A stretch of 64,000 bases of DNA, from the NCBI GenBank assembly GCA_048266425.1, contig JBLWZN010000005.1, positions 53,892 to 117,891 on the forward strand, given 5' to 3'. The position numbers and the translations under genes were made by a program. Below, one piece after another: positions 23,655 to 32,379 of this stretch; the first letter of the stretch is position 1, and each line of letters starts with the position of its first letter. Origin of the DNA: Cerina sp048266425. Lineage in GTDB: Bacteria; Bacteroidota; Bacteroidia; Flavobacteriales; Flavobacteriaceae. Under the pieces are notes generated by a model, which searched no databases, was not told the origin of the DNA, and saw only the letters and a list, made by a program, of their open reading frames with translations.

Positions 23655-23877
23655 AAGTTTATAAGTTTATGGGTTTATATGTTTATTTTCTTCAACTCTA
23701 TAATAGAACCAAGAACCAAGAGACAAGAGCCAAAACTGTAGACAAAAGATTCCTTAAACCTTGAACTTTCAACATTGAACTTTAACAAAATCTGCCAACT
23801 GTAACTGGGAACTGCCAACTTATTTCCCGTTTCGTATTTTCTTTGAACCTTAAACCTTAAAATTTGAACCATCACCA
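23655..23877 (+). repeat. Dense block of heptamer arrays between the GT4 gene and dapD
   Basis: Several period-7 or period-8 arrays follow one another. A G/T-type array at 23655-23686 has gtttat units. gaaccaa, gaaccaa, gagacaa, gagccaa run at 23706-23733, and ccttaaa, ccttgaa, ctttcaa, cattgaa at 23752-23779. gccaact, gtaact, gggaact, gccaact run at 23794-23820, and ttgaacc, ttaaacc, ttaaaat, ttgaacc at 23843-23870. The phase continues to the dapD stop. No gene is visible in this 272-base gap. Confidence 0.85.
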
Positions 23878-24693
23878 TCAAACCGCTACATCATACTCCC
23901 TTAATGCATCGTTTAACGAGGTTTTTTTGTTGGTGCTTTCTTTGCGTTGTCCGATAATCAGGGCACAAGGCACTTGGAATTCCCCCGCAGGGAATTTTTT
24001 GGTATAGCTACCCGGGATTACCACGGATCGTGCTGGCACCAAACCTTTTCGTTCCACTGGTTTGTCACCCGTAACGTCGATAATCTTGGTAGATCCCGTG
24101 AGTACAACATTAGCACCCAGCACAGCTTCCCTTTCCACCCTTACGCCTTCCACTACAATACATCTGGAACCTATAAAAGCGTTGTCCTCAATAATTACGG
24201 GAGCGGCCTGTAAGGGTTCCAATACCCCACCTATGCCAACGCCACCGCTTAGGTGCACGTTTTTGCCGATTTGGGCACAGCTGCCAACGGTAGCCCATGT
24301 ATCTACCATGGTGCCTTCGTCCACATAGGCCCCAATATTCACATAACTGGGCATTAGGATAGTGCCGGCGGAGATGTACGCCCCGTGGCGAGCAACGGCA
24401 TTGGGGACAACCCGAATCCCTTTTTCGGCATAGCCTCTTTTTAGGGGCATTTTGTCGTGGTATTCAAAAATACCGGCTTCCAAAGTCTCCATTTTTTGTA
24501 TCGGAAAATATAGTACCACGGCCTTTTTCACCCATTCGTTTATTTGCCAGCCGTTTGGGGTAGGTTCGGCACACCGCAATTTACCATTGTCCAGCAAATC
24601 GATAATCTGTCGTATGGCATCCTGTGTTTTATTTTCTTTTATGAGTTCCCGGTTTTCCCAGGCCTTTTCAATGATTTGTCGTAGCTCGGTCAT
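23878..24693 (-). CDS. dapD: 2,3,4,5-tetrahydropyridine-2,6-dicarboxylate N-succinyltransferase
   Basis: DapD transfers succinyl from succinyl-CoA to tetrahydrodipicolinate in lysine and meso-diaminopimelate synthesis (cytoplasmic, trimeric). The 271-residue length is standard. The N-terminal helical part (MTELRQIIEKAWENRELI) is followed by left-handed beta-helix hexapeptide repeats such as YISAGTILMPSYVNIGAYVD and GSCAQIGKNVHLSGGVGIGG. The start at 24693 is chosen because a perfect TATCTTTG box lies at 24720-24713, inside the longer frame that would begin at 24747. The gene is divergent from ruvX. The tail of the gene meets a dense heptamer block. Confidence 0.96.
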   Translation of the reverse strand: MTELRQIIEKAWENRELIKENKTQDAIRQIIDLLDNGKLRCAEPTPNGWQINEWVKKAVVLYFPIQKMETLEAGIFEYHDKMPLKRGYAEKGIRVVPNAVARHGAYISAGTILMPSYVNIGAYVDEGTMVDTWATVGSCAQIGKNVHLSGGVGIGGVLEPLQAAPVIIEDNAFIGSRCIVVEGVRVEREAVLGANVVLTGSTKIIDVTGDKPVERKGLVPARSVVIPGSYTKKFPAGEFQVPCALIIGQRKESTNKKTSLNDALREYDVAV

Positions 24694-24712
24694 TATATTG
24701 TCAAATTTTGTG

Positions 24713-24720
24713 CAAAGATA
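24713..24720 (-). promoter_or_regulatory. Putative -7 box (TATCTTTG) for dapD
   Basis: A full TAnnTTTG match on the minus strand, 19 bases before the dapD ATG. A TTTG at 24747-24744 lies 23 bases upstream of it and could serve as the -33 element. Confidence 0.6.
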
Positions 24721-24772
24721 GGGGGTAAGGGTTAATAAACCCTTCAAATTTATGGTTATAACATTTTATGTT

Positions 24773-24780
24773 TATTTTTG
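24773..24780 (+). promoter_or_regulatory. Putative -7 box (TATTTTTG) for ruvX-def
   Basis: A full TAnnTTTG match. It lies downstream of the first ATG of the ruvX frame (24752) and 22 bases before the TTG at 24803, which argues for the later start. Confidence 0.55.
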
Positions 24781-24802
24781 CGAAAAAATTCAGGATCTTC
24801 TA

Positions 24803-25216
24803 TTGGCACGGATAATGGCGTTGGATTATGGGAAAGTACGTACCGGAATTGCGGTTACGGACGAGCTACAGATTATCGCGTCTGGGTTGACCACCGTTGC
24901 TACATCGGATTTGATGCACTTTTTGACGGATTACACCAAACAGGAGAACGTGGAGTGCTTCGTCGTTGGAGAACCTAGACAAATGGACAATACCCCTTCG
25001 GAATCCGAGGCCTTGATTCTTCCGTTTTTGAAAAAATTGGCGAAAGCTTTTCCTAGGATACCAATTGCTCGCCAAGATGAGAGGTTTACCTCCAAAATGG
25101 CCTTTCAGACGATGATAGATAGTGGCCTTAAAAAACAACAGCGCAGAAATAAGGAGATGGTAGATGAAATAAGTGCTACTATTATTTTACAAGCCTATTT
25201 AAATAGAAAACAATAA
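24803..25216 (+). CDS. ruvX: Putative pre-16S rRNA nuclease / Holliday junction resolvase (YqgF family)
   Basis: A 137-residue RNase-H-fold nuclease from the TTG at 24803. YqgF/RuvX proteins trim the 5' end of 16S rRNA precursors and were earlier proposed as Holliday junction resolvases. Motifs are IMALDYGKVRTGIAV with the first catalytic Asp, FVVGEPRQMDNTPSE, RQDERFTSKMA with a Glu, and a C-terminal VDEISATIILQAYL carrying the last acidic residue. An ATG at 24752 would add 17 hydrophobic residues that the family lacks and would lie upstream of the promoter box, so TTG (or the ATG at 24815) is favoured. def follows after two bases, forming an operon. Confidence 0.9.
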   Translation: MARIMALDYGKVRTGIAVTDELQIIASGLTTVATSDLMHFLTDYTKQENVECFVVGEPRQMDNTPSESEALILPFLKKLAKAFPRIPIARQDERFTSKMAFQTMIDSGLKKQQRRNKEMVDEISATIILQAYLNRKQ

Positions 25217-25218
25217 TT

Positions 25219-25809
25219 ATGATTTTACCGATTATAGCTTACGGCGATCCCGTTCTAAGGAAAGTAGGCAGCGATCTCGAAAAAAATTACCCCAATTTGG
25301 AGGAGTTGATCGCCAACATGTGGGAGACCATGTACAATGCTTCCGGTGTTGGGCTGGCAGCCCCGCAGGTTGGGTTGCCTGTACGACTTTTTATGGTGGA
25401 CACCACCGCCTTTGCCGACGACGAAGATCTTTCCGAAGATGAAAAAAATGCTTTGAAGAACTTTAAAAAAGTATTTATCAACGCATATAAGGAGGAGGAG
25501 ACCGGGGAGGAATGGGCCTTTAATGAAGGTTGCCTAAGTATTCCAGATATTCGCGAGGATGTAACCCGAAACGATACCATAACCCTTCGTTATGTTGATG
25601 TGAATTTTAAGGAACATGTGGAAACCTTTGACGGTTTGTTGGCCAGGGTCATTCAGCACGAGTATGACCATATCGAGGGAATTTTGTTTACGGATAAATT
25701 ATCGTCCTTTAAAAAAAGATTGTTGAAAGGAAGGCTTTCAAATATCTCCAAGGGAAAAATTAAGGTAGATTACCGGATGCGATTCCCAGATGCTAAAAAA
25801 TCGCGTTGA
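25219..25809 (+). CDS. def: Peptide deformylase
   Basis: A 196-residue metalloenzyme that removes the formyl group from the N-terminal methionine of new proteins. All three family motifs are present: GVGLAAPQVG (motif I, near residue 46), EGCLSIP with the metal-binding cysteine (motif II), and QHEYDHIEG with two metal-binding histidines and the catalytic glutamate (motif III, near residue 145). The ATG is two bases after the ruvX stop, so the two are co-transcribed. The sequence looks intact and active. Confidence 0.97.
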   Translation: MILPIIAYGDPVLRKVGSDLEKNYPNLEELIANMWETMYNASGVGLAAPQVGLPVRLFMVDTTAFADDEDLSEDEKNALKNFKKVFINAYKEEETGEEWAFNEGCLSIPDIREDVTRNDTITLRYVDVNFKEHVETFDGLLARVIQHEYDHIEGILFTDKLSSFKKRLLKGRLSNISKGKIKVDYRMRFPDAKKSR

Positions 25810-25835
25810 CCCCAAATTTAATTGATTTAAAAGTT

Positions 25836-25843
25836 TAATATTG
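25836..25843 (+). promoter_or_regulatory. Putative -7 box (TAATATTG, one mismatch) for the DUF5606 gene
   Basis: One base off TAnnTTTG, 20 bases before the ATG at 25864, and followed by CCCC much as the box at 22406-22413 is. Confidence 0.4.
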
Positions 25844-25863
25844 CCCCGAAATTTAAAATAGCT

Positions 25864-26322
25864 ATGAGTTTAGACAAAATCTTGTCCATTGGAGGAAAGC
25901 CAGGACTTTACAAATTGTTGACCCAGACCCGATCCGGTTTCGTTGCCGAATCCTTGTTGGACGGTAAAAAAATCACGGTAGGATTTAGTAATAATGTAAG
26001 TGTATTATCGGAAATTGCCATCTACACTTTGGAGGAAGAAGTACCGCTGAGGGAAGTTTTTCAAAAAATTCAGGAGAAGGAGGACGGTAAAAAGACTAGT
26101 GTATCCCATAAGGACGACAAGCTGAAATTGGAGGAATACTTCTTTGAAGTCCTGCCAGATTACGATGAGGACAGGGTATATCCAAGTGATATTAAAAAGA
26201 TCGTACAATGGTACAACCTTCTATGCGAAAAGGGAATCAATGATTTTTCTGCACCGGAAAAGGAAGAAAAGGATGTTCCTGAAACCAAGGAAGATAGTCC
26301 AGCAACCAAGGGGAAGGCTTAA
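25864..26322 (+). CDS. DUF5606 domain-containing protein
   Basis: A 152-residue soluble protein of the DUF5606 family, found widely in Bacteroidota and without a known function. The conserved N-terminal part (SLDKILSIGGKPGLYKLL through FVAESLLDG) forms a likely small beta barrel. A middle helical part (SDIKKIVQWYNLLCEKGI) follows, and the last 25 residues are a charged, low-complexity tail rich in Glu and Lys. It has a probable promoter of its own and is closed by a strong terminator, so it is monocistronic or the last gene after ruvX-def. Confidence 0.85.
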   Translation: MSLDKILSIGGKPGLYKLLTQTRSGFVAESLLDGKKITVGFSNNVSVLSEIAIYTLEEEVPLREVFQKIQEKEDGKKTSVSHKDDKLKLEEYFFEVLPDYDEDRVYPSDIKKIVQWYNLLCEKGINDFSAPEKEEKDVPETKEDSPATKGKA

Positions 26323-26334
26323 ACCAGTTCATTT

Positions 26335-26374
26335 TAAAAAAGGCCCTGACAACACAAGTGTCAGGGCCTTTTTT
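26335..26374 (+). terminator. Strong terminator between the DUF5606 and GH20 genes
   Basis: AAGGCCCTGACA at 26340-26351 pairs perfectly with TGTCAGGGCCTT at 26359-26370 around a seven-base loop. As precede it and Ts follow to 26374. The symmetry and the convergent GH20 gene ending at 26402 suggest it works on both strands. Confidence 0.93.
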
Positions 26375-26401
26375 ATGACATTAATCTTCGGAATGGGTTC
26401 C

Positions 26402-28015
26402 TTAATCCTTTGGTATGGTTTTATAAGTGTATTTACTCTGTTTCCAATCGATTAATTTGGAAGGATAGTATTTGACGTTCATCCGATCCAAGAAAGGAGC
26501 CTGATTGGCCAAACGGACCTTGTAATTGTCCCAATTCCTATTTTCCTTCGTGCTCCAGCCCAGTTCGGAGAAACCAATGACCCTTGGAAATGCCAGATAT
26601 TCCACTTCTTCCATGGTACTGACGGTCTCCGACCAAAGAGGAGCCTCGATTCCCAATATGTTTTCTAAAGGAATTCCATCATATTCCTCTGGGGTCCACA
26701 CATATGCGGTGTCTACAGGGATATATGCGGCCCAGTGGAGTCCAAATTTGGACAGGGTGTCATATTGCATGTCCAGATAGGCTTTTTTTGCGGGGGAAAG
26801 AATGACTTTCATCCCCTTTTGGATAGCTAATTTTGCATTTTTATTACTGCTCCAATACTGGGCAATTGCATTGCTATCTACATCTGCAGTGACGATTTCA
26901 TCCCATCCGATCATCCGTTTCCCATATTTATGCACAATTTTTTCAACCTTGTTCACAAAGGTGATATAGTCCTTTTTCGATGTTACATGACTTTCATCCC
27001 CGCCAACGTGAAAATATGGCCCAGGAGTAATGGCCGAAATTTCCCGTATCACGTCATCTACAAAAGCATAAACGGTGTCTTTGTTGGCGTCAAAAGTACT
27101 GAAGCCAACCTCTGTTCCCGTATATAGTTTAGGGGTCTTTCCGTTCCCGTTCAAGAAAGGATAGGAAGCGGAGGCCGCATTGGTATGGCCCGGCATATCT
27201 ACCTCTGGGATAATCGTGATATAGTGTTCGGCGGCATATTTTACGATATCCTTATATTCTTCCTGGGTATAAAAACCGCCCGATTTACCACCCACCTGGG
27301 TGCTGCCACCAATCTCGGTTAGTTTTGGCCAGGATTTGATCTCTATGCGCCATCCTTGATCATCGGTAAGATGTAGATGAAGAATGTTTATCTTGTAGTA
27401 GGCCAAAAGGTCTATATATTTTTTGACATCGTCTACACTAAAGAAATGTCGGGCCACATCCAACATGGATCCACGGAACTCAAAATTTGGATTGTCCAGG
27501 ATCTTTCCGGTAGGTACCAGCCACATTTTGTGGTCGGTTAGGGTGTCATTGCCCATGTCCGGGATTATCTGGCGCAAAGTCTGTATTCCCCTGAATGCGC
27601 CTTCCGCTGTTTTGGCGTTAATTATGACGGAGTCACGGGTAATGTACAATTGGTAAGCTTCCTTTCCGGTAAGCGCATCACTGTCCGCTTGGTTGATGTA
27701 TATAATGCGCTCAATACTTTCTGCCCTAGTTTCATTTACGGGTAGATCCAAATCGGTCTTGGCCTTGATCTTTTCGGATAAGAAGGCACCGACATCGATA
27801 AAACCCTTATCGGATTCCGTAGTGTAGATGGCCGTATTCTTATCCAGGGCAAAAGCACTGTTTGTCGGAATGGTTTTTAGGGGCATGGGAATCATGTTTG
27901 CCTTGGCCAGATCGGTAACTGGAAAATTGATGGGTTTCTTTTTTTCCTGACAGGCAATAAGGGCGGCAAGGCCCAACAGGACAATGGCGGTTCGTGTTAA
28001 AATGGATTGCTTCAT
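26402..28015 (-). CDS. GH20 beta-N-acetylhexosaminidase lipoprotein
   Basis: A 537-residue exo-beta-N-acetylhexosaminidase that removes terminal GlcNAc or GalNAc by substrate-assisted catalysis. The signal ends in a lipobox (LALIAC-like: ALIAC, Cys22), so it is a lipoprotein of the periplasm or surface. A GH20b-type N-terminal domain (about 35-165) is followed by the TIM barrel with LHLHLTDDQGWRIEI and the catalytic Asp-Glu pair in HVGGDESH (near residue 340). Conserved tryptophans occur in IGWDEI, APLWSE and ELGWS. The SGNH hydrolase gene lies upstream on the same strand; the two may act together on acetylated amino-sugar glycans. Confidence 0.95.
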   Translation of the reverse strand: MKQSILTRTAIVLLGLAALIACQEKKKPINFPVTDLAKANMIPMPLKTIPTNSAFALDKNTAIYTTESDKGFIDVGAFLSEKIKAKTDLDLPVNETRAESIERIIYINQADSDALTGKEAYQLYITRDSVIINAKTAEGAFRGIQTLRQIIPDMGNDTLTDHKMWLVPTGKILDNPNFEFRGSMLDVARHFFSVDDVKKYIDLLAYYKINILHLHLTDDQGWRIEIKSWPKLTEIGGSTQVGGKSGGFYTQEEYKDIVKYAAEHYITIIPEVDMPGHTNAASASYPFLNGNGKTPKLYTGTEVGFSTFDANKDTVYAFVDDVIREISAITPGPYFHVGGDESHVTSKKDYITFVNKVEKIVHKYGKRMIGWDEIVTADVDSNAIAQYWSSNKNAKLAIQKGMKVILSPAKKAYLDMQYDTLSKFGLHWAAYIPVDTAYVWTPEEYDGIPLENILGIEAPLWSETVSTMEEVEYLAFPRVIGFSELGWSTKENRNWDNYKVRLANQAPFLDRMNVKYYPSKLIDWKQSKYTYKTIPKD

Positions 28016-28160
28016 TGGTGTTTTGGTTTAAGGTTTAGACACAATATTCGGCGCCTGTATTTTTATTATTAGGGTTTGAAGAGTATAGAAGTTTATTTGT
28101 TTACGGGAATTGTCAGCTTTAATAATTACAAAATATTTTACTGCCCACTGCCTTTTATTT

Positions 28161-28805
28161 TCAGTTTACATACGCTTTCATCGCGTTTTGCCATAAGGCG
28201 TATCCTTTTGCGTTCATATGTAGGCCATCTTCAAGAAAAAGATCTCTATTTAGTTTATTTTGATCCACCATAACATCCCAAACGTCCACATACTGCAACT
28301 TTGGGGTTTCATCGGCCCAAAGCTTAAGCCGTTTGTTTAGCCGTTGGTATTTTCCCCTTAGATCCCATCTTGCTATACTGGGTTTGGGCGATATCAGGAC
28401 GATTTCCATTTTGGGGTCAAATTCGTGTATTCGGCGTACCAGTTCCTCCATTTCGGTCATGATCACATCGGCCGATTTACCTGCCGCAATATCGTTGTCT
28501 CCTTCGTAAATAAATACCTTTTTAGGATGATATCGATATATAAGATCGTATACATAGTATAGAAGGTCGGAGGTCTGCGATCCCCCAAAACCAGTATTGA
28601 CGATCTGATGTCCTGGAAACATCTGTTGTACGTCCTTCCACATCCTGATGCTGGAACTGCCGGTAAATACGATGGTCGGTTTGGAACCGTCCCATTTGGA
28701 TTCATATTTCTTTTGAATACCGTCCACTTCCTTTTTGAAATTCTGTTGGGCTTGGGCAGGGATTAGGCAACTGAGACCTATCAATGTCAGAAAAAGTTTT
28801 TTCAA
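28161..28805 (-). CDS. Secreted SGNH/GDSL-type hydrolase
   Basis: A 214-residue esterase-type protein with a signal peptide (KKLFLTLIGLSCLIPAQAQ). The catalytic serine is in block I (IVFTGSSSIRMWKDV), block II gives the glycine (NTGFGGSQTSDLL), block III the asparagine (YEGDNDIAAGKS), and block V the Asp-x-x-His pair (LEDGLHMNAKGY). Such enzymes remove acetyl or other acyl groups from sugars or lipids. No ATG is in frame near the signal peptide; the start codon appears to be TTG at 28805. Neighbouring GH20 suggests a glycan deacylase role, which is inferred. Confidence 0.9.
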   Translation of the reverse strand: MKKLFLTLIGLSCLIPAQAQQNFKKEVDGIQKKYESKWDGSKPTIVFTGSSSIRMWKDVQQMFPGHQIVNTGFGGSQTSDLLYYVYDLIYRYHPKKVFIYEGDNDIAAGKSADVIMTEMEELVRRIHEFDPKMEIVLISPKPSIARWDLRGKYQRLNKRLKLWADETPKLQYVDVWDVMVDQNKLNRDLFLEDGLHMNAKGYALWQNAMKAYVN

Positions 28806-28892
28806 ATGCTGTTGTTTTAAATTAGGGGCTTAAGATAATTTTAATTTATTCAATCATCAAATTATTCTTTCGGGACGAGTAATTTCCTGGGA

Positions 28893-30356
28893 TTATTGTT
28901 TTCTTGGAATGTTCTTTAGGATTTCCAATAAGAACTTCCAGAATTTCTGTACCGAGGTTATATTGGCCCTTTCATCGGGGGAGTGGGCCCCTTTAATCGT
29001 TGGGCCAAAACTTACCATGTCCATTTCCGGATAAATTTCTCCAAGTAGCCCACATTCCAATCCGGCATGGCAAGCCACTACCTTCGGCATTTCGCCAAAT
29101 AAAGATTTATATGTAGTGGTCAATACCTCGAGAATTGGAGAATTGGGATTGGGGTTCCATCCAGGATAGAGACCATCCAGGACAACCTCGCATTCGGCAA
29201 GTTCAAAAGCGGATTTTAAGGATGCGGCAAGGTCCAACTTGGCAGAATCCACAGAAGATCGGGTAAGGCAACCAATTTTTATTTGTCCTTTTTTAACCAA
29301 TACCCTGGCTATATTGTTGGAAGTCTCCACAAGGTCCGGAATGGCGGCGCTCATGGCATATACCCCGTTCTGGGCGGCATAGATCGACTTGAGGATCTTG
29401 GCTTGTGCTACGGACTCCATAATCCTGTTGGGGAGCTCAATAAATTCCGATTTAATTTGGAGTAGCGGTTCCTGGGTTGACAGTTCCCTTAAGATGATAT
29501 CCGACCAATTGGGGAGGTCTTGTTCAAATGCTTCCTTTTTTTCTTTGGCAACCGTAATTATTGCTGTGCTTTCCCTAGGGATGGCGTTGCGAAGGCTCCC
29601 ACCATCAATTTCGCTTATTCGAATGTTATAACTGGAGTGGGCTTGGGAAAGTAGTCGGTTCATGATTTTGTTGGCATTGCCCAGTCCCTTATGGATGTCC
29701 ATGCCGCTATGACCCCCTTTTAGGCCATTTACCTTTATTTGGTACGCGACGGAGTTTTTTGGTACGCTTTCTTCAGAATAGCTTCTTGTCGCGGTAACAT
29801 CAACCCCCCCTGCGCAGCCAATATCTATCTCATCATCTTCCTCTGTATCCAGGTTCAGGAGGATTTCCCCCTTTAAAATACCCGGTCTAAGTTCCTTGGC
29901 CCCCGTCATCCCAGTTTCCTCGTCTATAGTAAAAAGGGCTTCCAACGGAGGATGTGGAATGTCCGTACTTTCCAGCAGCGCCATTATTGTGGCTACCCCG
30001 AGACCATTGTCCGCGCCTAAGGTAGTGCCCTTGGCGGTGACCCAATCCCCTTCAATCTTCATTTGGATACCTTGGGTGTCAAAATCGAATTCCGTTTCCT
30101 TATTTTTTTGGTGAACCATATCCAAATGGGATTGCAGGGTAACCATGATCCGGTTTTCCATACCTGCGGTAGCGGGTTTTCGGATGATGACATTCCCGAT
30201 ATGATCGGTTATCGTCTTCAATCCAAGGGAATTCCCGAAATCGACCATAAATTGAATGACCCGTTCTTCTTTTTTTGACGGGCGGGGTACCGCGTTCAGA
30301 TCTGCAAATTTGTTCCAGACCGCACTTGGCTGTAATTCCCGTATTTCTTGGTTCAT
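28893..30356 (-). CDS. Aminoacyl-histidine dipeptidase (M20C, PepD-like)
   Basis: A 487-residue zinc dipeptidase of peptidase family M20C, which splits Xaa-His dipeptides such as carnosine in the cytoplasm. Metal and catalytic sites are recognisable: VTLQSHLDMVHQKN (first His and catalytic Asp), TLGADNGLGVA (bridging Asp), TIDEETGMTGA (catalytic and metal Glu), and DTEEDDEIDIGCAGG, which is typical of PepD. The HSGMDIHKGLGNAN block starts the lid domain. There is no signal peptide. A TATTTTTG box sits 17 bases before its ATG. It is followed after a 75-base gap by the SGNH gene, with no clear functional tie. Confidence 0.94.
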   Translation of the reverse strand: MNQEIRELQPSAVWNKFADLNAVPRPSKKEERVIQFMVDFGNSLGLKTITDHIGNVIIRKPATAGMENRIMVTLQSHLDMVHQKNKETEFDFDTQGIQMKIEGDWVTAKGTTLGADNGLGVATIMALLESTDIPHPPLEALFTIDEETGMTGAKELRPGILKGEILLNLDTEEDDEIDIGCAGGVDVTATRSYSEESVPKNSVAYQIKVNGLKGGHSGMDIHKGLGNANKIMNRLLSQAHSSYNIRISEIDGGSLRNAIPRESTAIITVAKEKKEAFEQDLPNWSDIILRELSTQEPLLQIKSEFIELPNRIMESVAQAKILKSIYAAQNGVYAMSAAIPDLVETSNNIARVLVKKGQIKIGCLTRSSVDSAKLDLAASLKSAFELAECEVVLDGLYPGWNPNPNSPILEVLTTTYKSLFGEMPKVVACHAGLECGLLGEIYPEMDMVSFGPTIKGAHSPDERANITSVQKFWKFLLEILKNIPRKQ

Positions 30357-30373
30357 AAACTTTTCTTTGATGT

Positions 30374-30381
30374 CAAAAATA
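30374..30381 (-). promoter_or_regulatory. Putative -7 box (TATTTTTG) for the M20C dipeptidase gene
   Basis: A full TAnnTTTG match on the minus strand, 17 bases before the ATG at 30356. Confidence 0.55.
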
Positions 30382-30623
30382 CGGATTGAAAAACAACCGT
30401 CCGAACAATTTGAATGTTTTTGAAAAGATGGGACCTATAATTCAAAATTGGATTATCAAGATAGTTTCGCTTATATCGCTGTTCCTTCTCCGAAGGGAAA
30501 GAATCTGTTTTTGGCGCATTTATATTTACACTTTACCTCTTCCCGAATGGCTGGGGGGGAGGATGGTGATGGAGGAAAACGAAAATCTGTAGTGAGCCTT
30601 GATCAAACTTAATGCCTATACAT

Positions 30624-31376
30624 TCAGGAATTCCATATCTCCCAAGATTTCTCGGCTTGCAGCTGCAGCATGCGCAGACCATTGCAAATGGTTGCCCCTC
30701 GCAATTCCCCTTCTTTTAAAAATGAGGTCTTTTCAGGATTATAGATCAAATCAAAAAGCAAATGGGCGTTGTTTATAAACTGATATGGAACATCAGGCCT
30801 GGCTTCCACCTTGGGAAAGGTGCCCAATGGGGTGCAATTGACGAGGACGGTATGCTTCTCCATTATATTGTGATCCAAATCGCTATAATTCAGTTGATTC
30901 CCTTTGGGATTTCTTGAAACAAATTGAAACGGGATATCCAATTCCTTAAAAACAAAGGCTACTGCTTTGGAAGCTCCGCCCGTGCCCAGAATCAATGCGC
31001 TTTTGTGTTGGGCTTGTAAATATGGTTCAATGGCATTCCGAAACCCGTAAACATCGGTATTAAACCCGATACGCTGATCCCTCTGCAGTTTTATTGTATT
31101 TACGGCGCCGATCTGGGCAGCCTTGGGATCGATTTTCGTCAAATAAGGAAGAACTGCCTCCTTGTACGGGATCGTAACATTTACGCCTTTGATATTTTGG
31201 TTATTGTTCAGCAGTGAAGAAATATCCTCTATTTTCTCCAAATCGAAATTCTCATAGGAACAATCGATCAATCCCAACTCGGAAAACTTTTTTGCAAAAT
31301 ATCCCTTGGAGAAGGAATAGGAAATATTTTTTCCTATCAATCCGTACCTAACTTTTTTGTTTTCTTTTTTGTCCAT
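30624..31376 (-). CDS. aroE: Shikimate dehydrogenase
   Basis: A 250-residue NADP-dependent enzyme that reduces 3-dehydroshikimate to shikimate in aromatic amino acid synthesis. The shikimate site is seen in the NISYSFSKGYF serines and the catalytic lysine of NVTIPYKEAVLP. IGAVNTIKL and GFNTDVYGFRNAI are also conserved. The cofactor loop is LILGTGGASKAVAF and the C-terminal block is ATICNGLRMLQLQAE. The ATG lies 29 bases inside the preceding DUF368 gene, so translation is probably coupled. The length is slightly below that of E. coli AroE, as usual in Bacteroidota. Confidence 0.95.
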   Translation of the reverse strand: MDKKENKKVRYGLIGKNISYSFSKGYFAKKFSELGLIDCSYENFDLEKIEDISSLLNNNQNIKGVNVTIPYKEAVLPYLTKIDPKAAQIGAVNTIKLQRDQRIGFNTDVYGFRNAIEPYLQAQHKSALILGTGGASKAVAFVFKELDIPFQFVSRNPKGNQLNYSDLDHNIMEKHTVLVNCTPLGTFPKVEARPDVPYQFINNAHLLFDLIYNPEKTSFLKEGELRGATICNGLRMLQLQAEKSWEIWNS

Positions 31377-32367
31377 ACCATTCCAATCCTATAAGAATCC
31401 CAACCCCAAAAACAATAAAAAATACGGCCCACCACGTCTCGAGTTTGGCCAGATCGGGGAAATATTGCCTGTAATTGGCCACTACCTCGTTTCCGTTGGA
31501 ATCGAAAAGGACTTGGCCCATACTATCGGTTTTAAAAATTGTTCTTTTCCATGGCCAAACTACCCCCAAGGAACCCGTGATAAAGCCAATTATCACGGCG
31601 GTGGTCAAGTGCTTGTAGTGCTTTAGAACATAGGTCAGAAAATGGGACAAGGTCACCAATCCAGATGCTGATCCCAAGGTGAATACGGCCAAGATTTTTA
31701 ATGTATTTAGCCGTTCCGGATTTTGTAAAAACCCGACATCCCCTTGGAGCAGTTCGGCCATCGTATCGTAAAGCGCATTGACGGAATCTACCAAGAGCAA
31801 TACATAGTTGCCCAAGAGAATTAGGATAAAGGATCCCGAAAGCCCAGGCAGCGTCATGCCCGATACACTTATCATGCCGCAGAAAAAGATAAACCACAAA
31901 TTTTCATTTTGGGCGGCGGGACTCAGAAAACTGATGGAAATTCCAACGGCAAATCCAAGCAATCCGGCACTGATGGTCTTTTTGTTCCAATGCTCAAAGT
32001 CCTTGGAAATATAATAGATCGATCCGATGATCATTCCGAAAAAGGCGGCCCAAACATAGAGTTCTTTCTTTTCCAGAAAATAATCGAGCAGCTTGGAAAC
32101 GCTAAAATAGCTTACCAACATCCCGAAAATCAACAGGGCGAGGAACTGGCCGTTGATATAGCGATAAAAGCTTTTGAACCTTCCGTTGATAAGGAGCTTA
32201 AAGGCTTTAAAATTTATCTTTTGTAGGGAATAGATGAATTCCTCATAGAACCCACCCACGAAGGCTACGATTCCGCCCGAGACCCCGGGCACCTTGTTGG
32301 CCGCGCCCATCACAAGACCTTTTAGGACCAAAAATATCTTGTCCATAAATGTCCTTGGTTCAGCCAT
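31348..32367 (-). CDS. DUF368 membrane protein, candidate polyprenyl-phosphate translocase (copy 2)
   Basis: A 339-residue polytopic inner-membrane protein with about eight hydrophobic segments. The family signature KGLVMGAANKVPGVSGGIVAF stands at the N-terminus and a second, inverted-repeat-like glycine-proline motif MTLPGLSGSFILILLGNY in the middle. DUF368 proteins (PopT) have been identified as translocases that return undecaprenyl phosphate to the inner leaflet. Its start is 12 bases after the stop of a second DUF368 gene, and its end overlaps aroE. This copy has a C-terminal insertion (about residues 265-315) that includes a YRQYFPDLAKLETWW segment. Confidence 0.88.
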   Translation of the reverse strand: MAEPRTFMDKIFLVLKGLVMGAANKVPGVSGGIVAFVGGFYEEFIYSLQKINFKAFKLLINGRFKSFYRYINGQFLALLIFGMLVSYFSVSKLLDYFLEKKELYVWAAFFGMIIGSIYYISKDFEHWNKKTISAGLLGFAVGISISFLSPAAQNENLWFIFFCGMISVSGMTLPGLSGSFILILLGNYVLLLVDSVNALYDTMAELLQGDVGFLQNPERLNTLKILAVFTLGSASGLVTLSHFLTYVLKHYKHLTTAVIIGFITGSLGVVWPWKRTIFKTDSMGQVLFDSNGNEVVANYRQYFPDLAKLETWWAVFFIVFGVGILIGLEWYGQKRKQKS

Positions 32368-32379
32368 GTGGGGGTGAAA

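Noticed and set aside
23655..23877. CRISPR array
   Set aside because: Units are 7-8 bases with no spacers and no cas genes nearby.
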